From: Planctomycetota bacterium
GTDB taxonomy: Bacteria > Planctomycetota > J058 > JAJDCQ01
Assembly: GCA_029260755.1 (NCBI GenBank)
Contig: JAJDCQ010000127.1
Span: 1 to 43,896, forward strand
Reading direction: 5' to 3'
DNA: 43,896 nucleotides
The position numbers and the translations under genes are program-made. Under the pieces are notes generated by a model, which did not search any database, was not told where the DNA came from, and saw nothing but the letters and a program-made list of their open reading frames with translations. Of the stretch, positions 23,800-32,827 are shown one piece after another; position 1 is the first letter of the stretch, and the number at the start of each line of letters is the position of its first letter.

Positions 23800-25774
23800 C
23801 CACCGAGGCCCGCGCCAGCGCCCCTCGAGCCACCGTCTCGAGCTGCGGATCGGGATCGAGCTCGAGAGCCCGTCGAAGATTGGCCGCCGCCTCCTCGGGT
23901 GAGGTCTCGAGGAGAGCGAGACCGAGACCGACCCAGGTCTTCGGACTCTCGGGAGCGAGCTCCACCGCGCGGCGCGCGTCGGCGATCGCGCCATCGCGAC
24001 GCCCGAGGCGTAGCCGGGCGACCGAGCGGACGAGCAAGCCTCCAGGGTCGCTCGGATCGAGCTCGATCGCCCGACGCGCATCCGCGGCGGCCCCCTCATG
24101 ATCGCCGAGCGCGCCTCGAGCTCGCGCGCGCAGGAGCCAGACGCTCGCCCGCGATGCGTCGCGCGCGATCACCTCGCTGCAGTCGGCGACCGCCCCCGAC
24201 CACTCCGTCGCGGACGCACGCGCCTTCGCGCGGAGCAGCCAGCCCTCGACGCGATAGACGTCCAGGTCGATCGCCGCGCCGGCGTCGATGGCCGAGCCCA
24301 CGTGGTCGCCGAGCCGGGCTCGAGCGGCGGCGCGGACGATGAGCGACTCGTAGCTCGCCGGGTCGAGCTCGATCGCGGCGCTCGCATCCGCGATGGCGCC
24401 TCGATGGTCGCCGCCCTGAAACCGGAACACGGCACGGTGATGCCACGCCTTGGCGAGCTGAGGATCGAGCTCGACCGCGCGGTCGAACGCGGCGCCCGCC
24501 GCCGCGAGATCGCCCTCCTCGAACCGGATCGCGCCGAGGTCGATCCAGGCGCCGACGATGCCCGGGTCGAGCTCGAGGGCCTGCTGATAGACGGCAGCTG
24601 CGGCCGGGAAATCGCCTTCGCGCATCCGCGCGACGCCGCTCGCGAAGAACGCGGCGGCCCGCGTCCGATCGTCCGGCTCCTCCGCGATCGCCGGGGCATC
24701 CGCCTCGGCAATGCGCGGCGAGGGTGGGCCACTCCGCGGCACGTCGATGGCGCCGCGCGCGGCCGCGGCGGACGGAGGGTCCGTCGCGGGAGGCGACGAC
24801 CCCGCGACCACGATCAGCCCGGTCACCGCCGACCCGACGACGACGACGCCGAGGACGATCGCCGCGGACACGCGGCGGCGTCGCGGCCGCGTGTCCCGCC
24901 CGCCCTGGGACGACACCGCGGATGACCCGCCGCCCCGGACCGCGAACGGGTGCCCGACCGGCTCGCCCCGAACGAACCGTCCGAGCGCGTCGGCCACGGT
25001 CGCCGCCGACCGCGGTCGCCGGTCGGGCTCCTTCTCGAGGCATCGAAGCGCGATTGCCTCCAGCTCGATCGGGACCTCCGGATCAATCGAACGCGGCGCT
25101 GGCGGATCGTCGAAGAGGACTCGCTTGATGATCTCGAGCGGCCCCTGACCGACGAACGGCGCTCGCCCCGTGAGGCCCCAGTAGAGGATGGCCCCGAGCG
25201 CCCACACGTCGGTCGACGGGTCGCGCGCGGGCTCCCCCGACGCCTGCTCGGGGGACATATAGGAAGGCGTGCCGATGATCTCGCCCGACTCGGTGAGACT
25301 CCGCTGATCCCCGACGTCGTAGGCGAGACCGAAGTCCATCACGAGCGGCCGACCGACGTCGTCGATCAGCACGTTCTCGGGCTTGAGATCTCGATGGATG
25401 ATGCCGTTGCGGTGACCGTGATGAACCGCCTCGGCGACCTGCCGGACGATCTCGGCGACCCGCCTCGCCGGCAGTCGCTCGCTCCGCGAGGCCGCCTTGA
25501 GGGTCACGCCGGGAACGAAGGCCATCACGACGAACGGCTGACCGCCGTCCAGTCCCGCGTCGAAGATCGGCACGACTCCCGGGTGGGAGATCCGAGCTGC
25601 GCCGAGCGCCTCGCGAACGAACCGCTCGCGGGCCGCCCCGGCCACTCGCTCGGGATCGAGCATCAGCTTGATGGCGACGTCCCGACCGAGCCGGGTGTCG
25701 CGCGCGCGGTAGACGACGCCCATCCCGCCGCGGCCGATCTCGTCGCGAAGCTCGTAGGGGCCGATCCGACGCAT
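23786..25774 (-). CDS. Ser/Thr kinase with periplasmic TPR repeats (paralog A)
   Basis: A 662-residue kinase: kinase domain at about 4-275 with GRGGMG, VAIK, HRDLKPEN (D129), DFGLAY and GTPSYMSPEQ; a membrane helix at about 303-325; then about eight TPR units at about 370-655 (for example AWIDLGAIRFEEGDLAAA). It is closely related to the kinase at 27277-29412: both share RQVAEAVHHGH, DFGLAYDV, a WALGA/WSLGA stretch and LYWGLTGRAPF, so the two look like a duplication around the HTTM gene. It is last in a four-gene minus-strand run, 49 bp after the HTTM gene. The TPRs probably bind a protein outside the membrane; the partner is unknown. Confidence 0.9.
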   Translation of the reverse strand: MRRIGPYELRDEIGRGGMGVVYRARDTRLGRDVAIKLMLDPERVAGAARERFVREALGAARISHPGVVPIFDAGLDGGQPFVVMAFVPGVTLKAASRSERLPARRVAEIVRQVAEAVHHGHRNGIIHRDLKPENVLIDDVGRPLVMDFGLAYDVGDQRSLTESGEIIGTPSYMSPEQASGEPARDPSTDVWALGAILYWGLTGRAPFVGQGPLEIIKRVLFDDPPAPRSIDPEVPIELEAIALRCLEKEPDRRPRSAATVADALGRFVRGEPVGHPFAVRGGGSSAVSSQGGRDTRPRRRRVSAAIVLGVVVVGSAVTGLIVVAGSSPPATDPPSAAAARGAIDVPRSGPPSPRIAEADAPAIAEEPDDRTRAAAFFASGVARMREGDFPAAAAVYQQALELDPGIVGAWIDLGAIRFEEGDLAAAGAAFDRAVELDPQLAKAWHHRAVFRFQGGDHRGAIADASAAIELDPASYESLIVRAAARARLGDHVGSAIDAGAAIDLDVYRVEGWLLRAKARASATEWSGAVADCSEVIARDASRASVWLLRARARGALGDHEGAAADARRAIELDPSDPGGLLVRSVARLRLGRRDGAIADARRAVELAPESPKTWVGLGLALLETSPEEAAANLRRALELDPDPQLETVARGALARASVVTGK

Positions 25775-25823
25775 GACGCCACGATGGCACCGCGGGCCGC
25801 CGCGAGCACCCCGCCGGCCGAGC

Positions 25824-27221
25824 TCACTGGCCCAGGACGAGCGGGGGGTTCTTCCGGAGCGGCCGGGTCACCGGCTTGATCCACTCGCCGTGGCCGAGCC
25901 AGGGGTGCTCGACCTCGGTCAGGTCGACCCACTGGTCGACGATGAGCTGCGGCTCGCGGCCGTTCAGGCTCACCCGGACGCGCGCGCGCACCTCGGGGTC
26001 GTCGATCCCGTGCTCGGCGGCGAAGCGGGCCTCGATGTGGCGGGCGAGCTGGACGATCACGTCCGGCTGAGTGATGCCGACGTCGAGCTGGCGCTTGGTC
26101 AGCAGGTCCGCAGGATCGACGCCCCAGACCTGGTGGGTCGCCGGGTCGGTGACGAAGAACCGGGCCTTTCCGACCTTCTGCCGGAGCATCATCCGCCAGG
26201 CGAAGCGGTGGCCCTCCTCGGTCCAGTCGACCCGCCCGTCGATCAGGTGGTGCCGGAGCGGCAGGAAGACGTGGAGGATCCCCCACGCGGCGAGGGCCGC
26301 CGTGATCGCGAGGCGTCGCCCGCGGCCCGGCCCCTCGGTCCCCGCGACCGGGGCCGGCGCCGGCTCCGCGGGCGTCGGTTCGCTCGACGGCTCCTCGGTT
26401 CGCCTGCGGAAGATCACCCGGGCGATCGTCTCCGGCGGAAAGAAGAGCAGCGTCATGGCGATCGAGATGAACGAGAAGATCCCGACCTGGAAGATCACCT
26501 GGTTGAACGCGTGGAACACGCAGGCGGCGACCAGGGCCGCCACCCGCGTCCGCCGCCAGAGGAGCGCCGGCACGACGAGCAGGTCGAAGACAAGCCCGCC
26601 CCAGACCATCACCCACGGCGCCGCCGCCGTCGCGAAGATCGAGCCGACGATCGGCCAGTCCGCCCGCACCGCCATCCACATCCCCGGCGGCTGGCCCGCG
26701 ATCCAGTCGGGGTTGCACTTGGCGATCCCGCCGAAGAAGTAGACGACGCCGATCTGGAAGCGCAGCAGCCAGAGCGTCCACGCCGGCGCGGTCACCGGCA
26801 GGGGCGTCCCCGCCGCGCGGGCCCGCCGCGCGTCGAGCGAGAAGACCCGGTGGGCGGGGATCACCAGCAGCATCCACGCGAGCATCGCGCAGAGATAGTG
26901 GTGGTTGATGTAGGCGGTCTTCTCGAGGAGGAAGCCGTAGGTGATGCCGACGGCAGCGATTGGCGTGACGACCCGGAAGAACAGGCCGAGCGCGAGCATC
27001 AGTGACGCCGCCCCGACGACCAGGTACAGGATCGTCATCCCCTGCCCGGGCAGCGGCGCGAGCCCCTCGATGAACGGGAAGTGGAGCTGCGGCTCGAGGT
27101 AGACCTCGCGGACCCATCCGGTCGCGACGGCGCCCCAGGACTCGAGGCAGAGGCAGAGGCCGAACACGATCCGGAAGAGCGCCAGCGGGTGGGCGTCGAC
27201 CGGCTCGAAGAGTCGCTTCAT
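25824..27221 (-). CDS. HTTM / vitamin-K-dependent gamma-carboxylase-like membrane protein
   Basis: A polytopic membrane protein of 465 residues from the ATG at 27221 (an in-frame ATG 12 codons upstream at 27257 is possible). It opens KRLFEPVDAHPLALFRIVFG, the usual HTTM start, and has several hydrophobic helices up to about residue 310. EKTAYINHHYL (about 100-110) aligns with DKTSWNNHSYL of human gamma-glutamyl carboxylase, and its K101 matches that enzyme's catalytic lysine. YFFGGIAKCNPDW is also typical of the family. The C-terminal part, from about 310, is soluble and likely outside. Bacterial members have mostly unknown substrates. It sits between two paralogous kinase genes in a presumed operon. 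Confidence 0.85.
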   Translation of the reverse strand: MKRLFEPVDAHPLALFRIVFGLCLCLESWGAVATGWVREVYLEPQLHFPFIEGLAPLPGQGMTILYLVVGAASLMLALGLFFRVVTPIAAVGITYGFLLEKTAYINHHYLCAMLAWMLLVIPAHRVFSLDARRARAAGTPLPVTAPAWTLWLLRFQIGVVYFFGGIAKCNPDWIAGQPPGMWMAVRADWPIVGSIFATAAAPWVMVWGGLVFDLLVVPALLWRRTRVAALVAACVFHAFNQVIFQVGIFSFISIAMTLLFFPPETIARVIFRRRTEEPSSEPTPAEPAPAPVAGTEGPGRGRRLAITAALAAWGILHVFLPLRHHLIDGRVDWTEEGHRFAWRMMLRQKVGKARFFVTDPATHQVWGVDPADLLTKRQLDVGITQPDVIVQLARHIEARFAAEHGIDDPEVRARVRVSLNGREPQLIVDQWVDLTEVEHPWLGHGEWIKPVTRPLRKNPPLVLGQ

Positions 27222-27276
27222 CTCGCCGAGGAGCTTACCCGCCCGAGAGGCGATCATCACCGCCAAATGCCGCGGG

Positions 27277-29412
27277 TCAGTCCTCGCCGAGGGCGGCCCG
27301 CAGCCGATCGATCCGCACCTGGACGCGCGGGTCCCGGGAAGCGGGGAGGTCGAGGGCGCGCCGCAGATCCGACCTCGCCCCCTCCCGGTCCCCGCGGGCG
27401 AGCCGCACCTCGGCCCGGAGCGCCCACGCCCACGGGATCTTTCGCCCGAGGTCGACCGCACGGCTGGCGTCGAAGAACGCGCCGGCCAGATCCCCCTTGT
27501 CCTGCTTCGCGAGCCCTCGGATCACCCACGTCCACGCCCAGTAGGGTTGGATCGCGAGCGATCGGTCGAGGTCCGCGATCGCTCCCTCGGGGTCGCCCGC
27601 CTCCCAGCGCGTGCGCCCCCGCTGGTACAGCCAGCTCGGGTCCTCGGGAGGGAGCTGCACCGCGCGGTCGAGGGCGCCGAGGGCGCCCTCGAGGTCGCCC
27701 GCGCGGCGCGCGGCGATGCCCCGGAACGCCCACGCGCGCGCGATGCCGGCGTCGAGCTCGATCGCCCGATCGAGGTCCGCGTTCGCTCCATCCAGGTCGC
27801 GGAGCTCGAGGCGCGACTCGGCGCGCGTGATCCACGCGGCGGCGTAGCTCCCGTCGAGCTCGATCGCCCGGGTCGCGTCCGCGGCCGCTGCCACGCGCTG
27901 CCCGCGAGCGTTCCGGACGGACGCCCGGACGAGCCAGACGTCGGGGTCGTCCGATCCCCGCTCGATCGCCGCGTCGAGGTCCGGAAGGAGGCGGCCAGGG
28001 TCGACCCGCTTCGAGTTCTTCCAGAGGGGAACCACCAGCCCGTCCAGCGACTGCCCCGAGCCCGCGATCGCGCGGGTCCCCCAGCCGATCGCGAGGCTCG
28101 GGTCGAGCTCGATCGACCGCGTCGCGTCCGCGATCGCCGCGTCGAGGTCGCCGGCGCTCGCCTTCGCCCGACCGCGAAGCGCCCAGGCGACGGCGTTGCC
28201 CTCGTCGAGCTCGATCGCCCGGTCGGCCGCCTCGATCGCGGTCGGAGGATCGTCGCGGACGGCCGCGCGAGCCCGCTCGAGCCACTCGTCCGCGTCGGGC
28301 TCGGGCGGGATCGGGTCGGGGTCGGGGTCGGGGTTCGGAACGGGGTCGGTGGGCGGCGGTTCCCGCTCGAGCTCGGCGCCCTCCTCGGCGCCGACGTCGA
28401 TCGGACCGCCGGCGGCCTCGGAGCCGCTTTCCGATCCGAGGGCGCCCGCGAGCACCACCGCGGCGACGCCGACCATCGCGACGACGGCCACGGCGGCGAG
28501 GCCGACGGCGGGCCCCCGCGACGAGCCCGCGGCCCGCGCTCGCTCGGATCCCTCCGCCCGGACCGAGGACGTCGTGCACGCCCAGTCGCCGAGCGGTCGC
28601 CCCTCGAGGAACCGCTCCAGACCGATGGCCACGGCCTTCGCCGACGCCGGACGGCTCTCGATCGGCTTGCAGAGGCATCGGAGGGCGATCCGCTCGAGCT
28701 CCTCCGGCGCGGTCGGGTCGAGCGAGCGCGGCGCGGGCGGCTCCTCGAGGAGCAGCCGCTTGATGATCTCGAACGGACCGTTGCCCTGAAACGGTGCGCG
28801 TCCGGTGAGGCCCCAGTAGAGGACGGCGCCGAGCGACCAGACGTCGGTGCCGGCGCCTCGCGCGCTCTCGCCGGACGCTTGCTCGGGCGACATGAACTCG
28901 GGGGTGCCGAGGATCTGTCCGGTCCGCGTGAGGCTCTCCTGGGCGGCGACGTCGTAGGCGAGGCCGAAGTCGGCGACGAGCGCGCGCCCGTCCGACGTGA
29001 TCATGATGTTCGCGGGCTTGAGGTCGCGGTGGATGACGCCGCGCTCGTGACCGTGATGGACCGCCTCGGCGACCTGGCGGACGATCTCGGCGAGGCGGCG
29101 CGGCGGGAGTCGTCCGGCGCCGGCCGTCGCCTTCAGCGACGCCCCCTCGATGAAGTCCATCGCGACGAACGGGTGGCCGCCGTGGAGCCCGGCGTCGAGG
29201 ACGGCGACGACGCCGGGGTGGGAGATCCTCGCCGCGACGTGCGCCTCGCGAACGAAGCGCTCGACGAGGCTGCCGTCGGGATCGTCGCCCGGCTCGCGCA
29301 TGAGCTTGACCGCGACGTCGCGGCCCATCCGCGGGTCGTGCGCCCGGTAGACGATCCCCATCCCGCCGCGGCCGATCTCGGCGGCGATGTCGTAGCGACC
29401 GATTCGATCCAT
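27277..29412 (-). CDS. Ser/Thr kinase with periplasmic TPR repeats (paralog B)
   Basis: A 711-residue kinase starting MDRIGRYDIA; longer upstream readings are antisense or out of frame with the preceding gene. Kinase domain at about 4-272 with GRGGMG, VAVK, HRDLKPAN (D130), DFGLAY and GTPEFMSPEQ; a membrane helix at about 301-326; an Asp/Pro linker at about 351-376 (PDPDPDP); then about nine TPR units to the end. It is the sister of the kinase at 23786-25774. It begins 14 bp after the stop of the dehydrogenase-like gene, has no clear Shine-Dalgarno sequence, and is followed by the HTTM gene after 55 bp, so it is probably read in one transcript with both. Confidence 0.9.
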   Translation of the reverse strand: MDRIGRYDIAAEIGRGGMGIVYRAHDPRMGRDVAVKLMREPGDDPDGSLVERFVREAHVAARISHPGVVAVLDAGLHGGHPFVAMDFIEGASLKATAGAGRLPPRRLAEIVRQVAEAVHHGHERGVIHRDLKPANIMITSDGRALVADFGLAYDVAAQESLTRTGQILGTPEFMSPEQASGESARGAGTDVWSLGAVLYWGLTGRAPFQGNGPFEIIKRLLLEEPPAPRSLDPTAPEELERIALRCLCKPIESRPASAKAVAIGLERFLEGRPLGDWACTTSSVRAEGSERARAAGSSRGPAVGLAAVAVVAMVGVAAVVLAGALGSESGSEAAGGPIDVGAEEGAELEREPPPTDPVPNPDPDPDPIPPEPDADEWLERARAAVRDDPPTAIEAADRAIELDEGNAVAWALRGRAKASAGDLDAAIADATRSIELDPSLAIGWGTRAIAGSGQSLDGLVVPLWKNSKRVDPGRLLPDLDAAIERGSDDPDVWLVRASVRNARGQRVAAAADATRAIELDGSYAAAWITRAESRLELRDLDGANADLDRAIELDAGIARAWAFRGIAARRAGDLEGALGALDRAVQLPPEDPSWLYQRGRTRWEAGDPEGAIADLDRSLAIQPYWAWTWVIRGLAKQDKGDLAGAFFDASRAVDLGRKIPWAWALRAEVRLARGDREGARSDLRRALDLPASRDPRVQVRIDRLRAALGED

Positions 29413-29426
29413 CGGGCGCGGCGCGG

Positions 29427-31781
29427 TCAGCGGGCTCGGCGGCGCCGCGTCCGGAGGCGATCGCGGAGCCGGCGAAGCGTCGTGTTCGAGGCACGCTCGC
29501 CGAGGAGCCCGCGTCCGCGCCCGACGCTCGGCCCGCGCGCGACCACCCGCTCGGCCGTGCTCGACCGGACCTCCAGGCCGACCTGACGGAGGCGCGCCGT
29601 CAGGGCGCCGAGCTCCGCCGCGGTCAGGCCGGCCTCGCCGAACGCGTGGGCGCCGCGCCCCGCCCGATCGAGGGCGAGCTCGGCGCTCGTCGCGCGATCG
29701 ACCGCGTCGAGCGAGAGCAGCGCGAGGGCGCGCCGGCGGAAGGCGGTCGCCTCGGCCTCGGGCATTCCCGCGCTCGCCGTGGCGATCCGTTCGAGGGTCT
29801 CCGGCGAGACGCGGAGCTGGACCGCGCCGTCGATGATGCGCGCATCGACGCCCGGTCCGCCCGCCTCGACCCGGAGCTTCACCCGGTCCTCGCCATGGAG
29901 CGGATGCGCCCGCGGGAACGCGCTCCGGACGGTCTCGGCGATCGCGGCCGTCTCGAGCGGGGCGAGGGCGGTCGAGCCGCCCGCGGGAGTCGTGACGCTC
30001 GAGGTGGTGCCGCGCACCGTCCGCGTCGTCCCCTCGCGCTCGCCCTCGGATCCCGTCAGCTCCCGGACGACCACATCGGCCATCCCGGGCCCGGCTCGCC
30101 GGATCTCGACCCCGAAGCGCGTCTCGAGGCTCGTCCGGGTCGCGTCCGCCCGCTGGAGGGAGCGGCGCATCACCTCCTCGACGGCGAGGAGCTCGACGGC
30201 CTGCCGAACCGAGATCCCGTGCTCGGTCGCGAGCGCGTTGGCCCGGTCCCAGCCCGAGCGCATCGTCTCCTGGAGGCTGCGGCGCGCCTCCTCGTCGGTG
30301 ATCACCCGGCCGGTGCGGTTCTGGATCGCCTCGAGGTTGCTGACGTGGACGCCGCCGAGGTTCGCGAGCTCGCCCGGCACGGAGAGCAGCCGACCCCGAA
30401 GCCGATCGAGGGCCGCCGCCCCCTCGACCGTCTGGGCGAGGTTCGCCCCCTCGACGATGATCTTGCGCCGGCCCTGGTGGGTCCCCGACTCGACGAGCTC
30501 GGGGACGCTCCGCTCGTTCAGCACCCCGCCGAGCGCGTTGAACCCGACGATGTCGAGCTTGACCGTGCTCAGGCCGACGCCGCGCCGGAGCTGCCCGAGG
30601 AGCGAGCCGCCGCGGAACTCGCGGAGGTCCGCGCCGGTGCGGCGCGCCTCCTCGATCTGGCCGAGCCACTCGGTCACCTCGGCGGCGGTCGCCCGCTCGC
30701 CCTTGGGATGAACCAGCGTCCCCGCGACCCGCTCGCCCCCGACGTTCCAGAGCTCCTCGATCGCGATGAGGCGCGCCCCCTCCCGGGCGGCCGCCATTCC
30801 GAAGCCGCGTCCGACCTCGCCCCAGCCCTGCGCCCCGACCGTCGCGCGATCGAGCCGGAGGCCCTCGGAGGCGGCCGCGAGGCGGGCCGCCATCCAGACG
30901 CCCTCGCCGGTCGAGACGGCGCGGAAGGCGATCCCGCCGCGCGGGTCGATCGACCCGTCGGGCAGTCGGATCACCGGCTTGCCGCTGACGCCGGGGCTGT
31001 GCTCGGCGGCGCCGGCGAACGCGCGCGAGAGCGCCCGCATCTCCTCGGCCTTGGTGTTGACGTCGCCGGCCTGGATGTCGAAGCCGAGGCCGACCCGCCC
31101 GCCGCCGGCGCGGAAGTTCCCGGCGAAGCCCTCCATGATCTTGGTCCGGTCGAACGCCTCGCTCGCCGGATCGACGAGATCGCCGACCTTCACATTGAAC
31201 CGGCTGCCCACCTTGATGACGGTGCCGCTGCCGATCCCGCCCTTCGCCCCGCGGAAGGCCTGACCGTTCGCCGCATCGCCGGTGATCGCGAGCTTCGCGT
31301 CCATCTTGAGGGCGAGCGCCCAGACCTCGGAGGCGAACACGCCCTTGTGGAGCCGCACGCCGCCCTTGTTCGTCTCGGCGTTCGCCGCCTCGCCGCCGGC
31401 CGCCCGGGCGATCGCGCGCTCGGTGTTCGAGATCGCGTTCTCGGCGAAGCCGATCCGGAACCAGGGGAAGCGGACGACGGTCCCGTCGGCGAGGGTCTGA
31501 TCGAAGTGGCCGCGGCGATCCATCGTCGGGGTGAGCGCGCGCTGGATCTCGGCCTCGCCGAAGCCGAGGGTGCGCGCCCGCGAGATGAAGGCCTCGCGCG
31601 CGGCCCGCTCCTGCTCGGCGGCCTCCACCTGGAGCGCCTCGTGCTCGGCGGGAGAGATGATGCCGGGGAGCTCGTCGGCGAGCGCGCGATCCGCGCCGGC
31701 GACGACGGCGACGGCGACGGCGGCGATGGCGGCCAACAGGAGCGTCAGCCCGTGCAATGATGAGCGGCTGGTACGGTTCAT
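29427..31781 (-). CDS. Exported glutamate-dehydrogenase-like protein with C-terminal extension
   Basis: A 784-residue protein. Residues 1-35 read as a Sec signal peptide (TSRSS, a long hydrophobic run at about 12-29, then ALA before DELPG); there is no twin arginine. Residues about 100-540 match the Glu/Leu/Phe/Val dehydrogenase family: K139 in NKGGVR, K163 in MDAKLA, K180 in GAKGGI, D240 in QAGDVNT, a nucleotide loop GAQGWGEVG (316-324), VEGAN (443-447) and S481 in GGVHVSNLEAIQN. These correspond to the substrate and catalytic residues K89, K113, K125, D165 and S380 of clostridial GDH. The last 230 or so residues are an extra region I do not recognise, ending in an Arg-rich tail. The ATG at 31781 follows GGGAGGGA. 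An exported, NAD-linked enzyme would be unexpected, so a binding role is possible. Confidence 0.82.
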   Translation of the reverse strand: MNRTSRSSLHGLTLLLAAIAAVAVAVVAGADRALADELPGIISPAEHEALQVEAAEQERAAREAFISRARTLGFGEAEIQRALTPTMDRRGHFDQTLADGTVVRFPWFRIGFAENAISNTERAIARAAGGEAANAETNKGGVRLHKGVFASEVWALALKMDAKLAITGDAANGQAFRGAKGGIGSGTVIKVGSRFNVKVGDLVDPASEAFDRTKIMEGFAGNFRAGGGRVGLGFDIQAGDVNTKAEEMRALSRAFAGAAEHSPGVSGKPVIRLPDGSIDPRGGIAFRAVSTGEGVWMAARLAAASEGLRLDRATVGAQGWGEVGRGFGMAAAREGARLIAIEELWNVGGERVAGTLVHPKGERATAAEVTEWLGQIEEARRTGADLREFRGGSLLGQLRRGVGLSTVKLDIVGFNALGGVLNERSVPELVESGTHQGRRKIIVEGANLAQTVEGAAALDRLRGRLLSVPGELANLGGVHVSNLEAIQNRTGRVITDEEARRSLQETMRSGWDRANALATEHGISVRQAVELLAVEEVMRRSLQRADATRTSLETRFGVEIRRAGPGMADVVVRELTGSEGEREGTTRTVRGTTSSVTTPAGGSTALAPLETAAIAETVRSAFPRAHPLHGEDRVKLRVEAGGPGVDARIIDGAVQLRVSPETLERIATASAGMPEAEATAFRRRALALLSLDAVDRATSAELALDRAGRGAHAFGEAGLTAAELGALTARLRQVGLEVRSSTAERVVARGPSVGRGRGLLGERASNTTLRRLRDRLRTRRRRAR

Positions 31782-31893
31782 CGCGGATTCCCTCCCCAGG
31801 GCCACCTCATGGTGGCACCAGCCGGGGCGGAACTGCCAGCGGCCAGCCCGAGTCGAAGGGAGGACCGAGCCCGCATCAGGAGGAGTCCCCGTC
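31782..31893. promoter_or_regulatory. Shared divergent upstream region
   Basis: This 112-bp gap separates the divergently transcribed dehydrogenase-like and HEAT-like genes, so both promoters must lie here or overlap the genes. A perfect 6-bp hairpin, GCCACC-tcat-GGTGGC (31801-31816), is visible. Good Shine-Dalgarno sequences flank both ends (GGGAGGGA to the left, AGGAGGAG to the right). I see no clear -35/-10 pair. Confidence 0.4.
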
Positions 31894-32820
31894 ATGACCC
31901 GAACCAGCCGCTCGCTCACCCCGACGATCACGGTGGCCGCGATCCTCGCCATCGCGACCGGGTCGGGCTTCGCCTCGCTCGAGGCGCGCTCGGATGACGA
32001 CGAGCCTGCCGATGCCGAGACGGACGAGGACGATGCTCGACGCGTGGCGAAGCGCGAGCGCGTCACCCGCTACCACGGGAAACGGATGGGCGAGCTCCTC
32101 GCCCGACTCGAGGACCCCGACCCGGCCGTCCGGGCGGAGGCGATCGACGAGCTCGGCGAGCTCGGCGATCCGTGGGCGATCGAGCTGCTCATCGAGCACA
32201 TCGACGACACGGCGGGGCTGAGCGGCTCGGACAACTGGGTCGGCGGCCACGCCGCGAACGCGCTCGTCGCGATCACGGGCCGGCCGTTCAGCGTCGATCG
32301 GTCGGAGTGGGACGCCTGGTGGGCCGAGACGGAGCGGCAGAGCCAGGCGGTCCGGCAGCGGTGCCTCGGGCGCGCGACCGAGCACAACGATGCGATCCTT
32401 CGACCGAACCGCTGGTGGAAGAAGACCGCGATCTTCCAGCTCGTGAACTACACCCGCCCCCACATCCCCGACTGCCGGGTCGCCGTCACGCCGGACGGTG
32501 AGGTGCTCGTCCTCAAGGCTGTCGGCGACACCGTGATCCCGGAGGAGGGATGGGACGCGGTGGCGGCGTTCAACCGCTGCGCCAAGGCGGAGGGGCTCAC
32601 GATCGGGCCCGACGACGTCGCCGCCTACGCCCGCTTCGCCCTCGCCTGCTGGGGCGCCTACCGCTTCGCCGACGAGGACCTCGAGGTGGTCGCCGCTGGC
32701 GGCGACCACCGGGTGAGCGTCGTCCACGACGGTCCGACGGCGCGGCTCCGGACGACGGTGACGGTGCGGGGCGACGGCACGATCTCGATCCGGCAGGGAG
32801 CGGCCAAGGCCCCGAAGTAG
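31894..32820 (+). CDS. Exported HEAT-repeat-like protein
   Basis: A 308-residue protein with an N-terminal hydrophobic segment after MTRTSRS, likely a signal peptide or anchor (about 8-28), then an acidic Asp/Glu-rich linker, then a HEAT-type helical unit (LARLEDPDPAVRAEAIDELGELGDPWAIELLIEHI, described here only as the repeat at about 70-105). A Trp-rich middle (EWDAWWAE) and a C-terminal alpha/beta region follow that I do not recognise. The start at 31894 has AGGAGGAG ahead of it. It diverges from the dehydrogenase-like gene, whose product opens with a similar RTSRSS leader, so the two exported proteins may be partners. Confidence 0.65.
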   Translation: MTRTSRSLTPTITVAAILAIATGSGFASLEARSDDDEPADAETDEDDARRVAKRERVTRYHGKRMGELLARLEDPDPAVRAEAIDELGELGDPWAIELLIEHIDDTAGLSGSDNWVGGHAANALVAITGRPFSVDRSEWDAWWAETERQSQAVRQRCLGRATEHNDAILRPNRWWKKTAIFQLVNYTRPHIPDCRVAVTPDGEVLVLKAVGDTVIPEEGWDAVAAFNRCAKAEGLTIGPDDVAAYARFALACWGAYRFADEDLEVVAAGGDHRVSVVHDGPTARLRTTVTVRGDGTISIRQGAAKAPK

Positions 32821-32827
32821 AGGTGCC

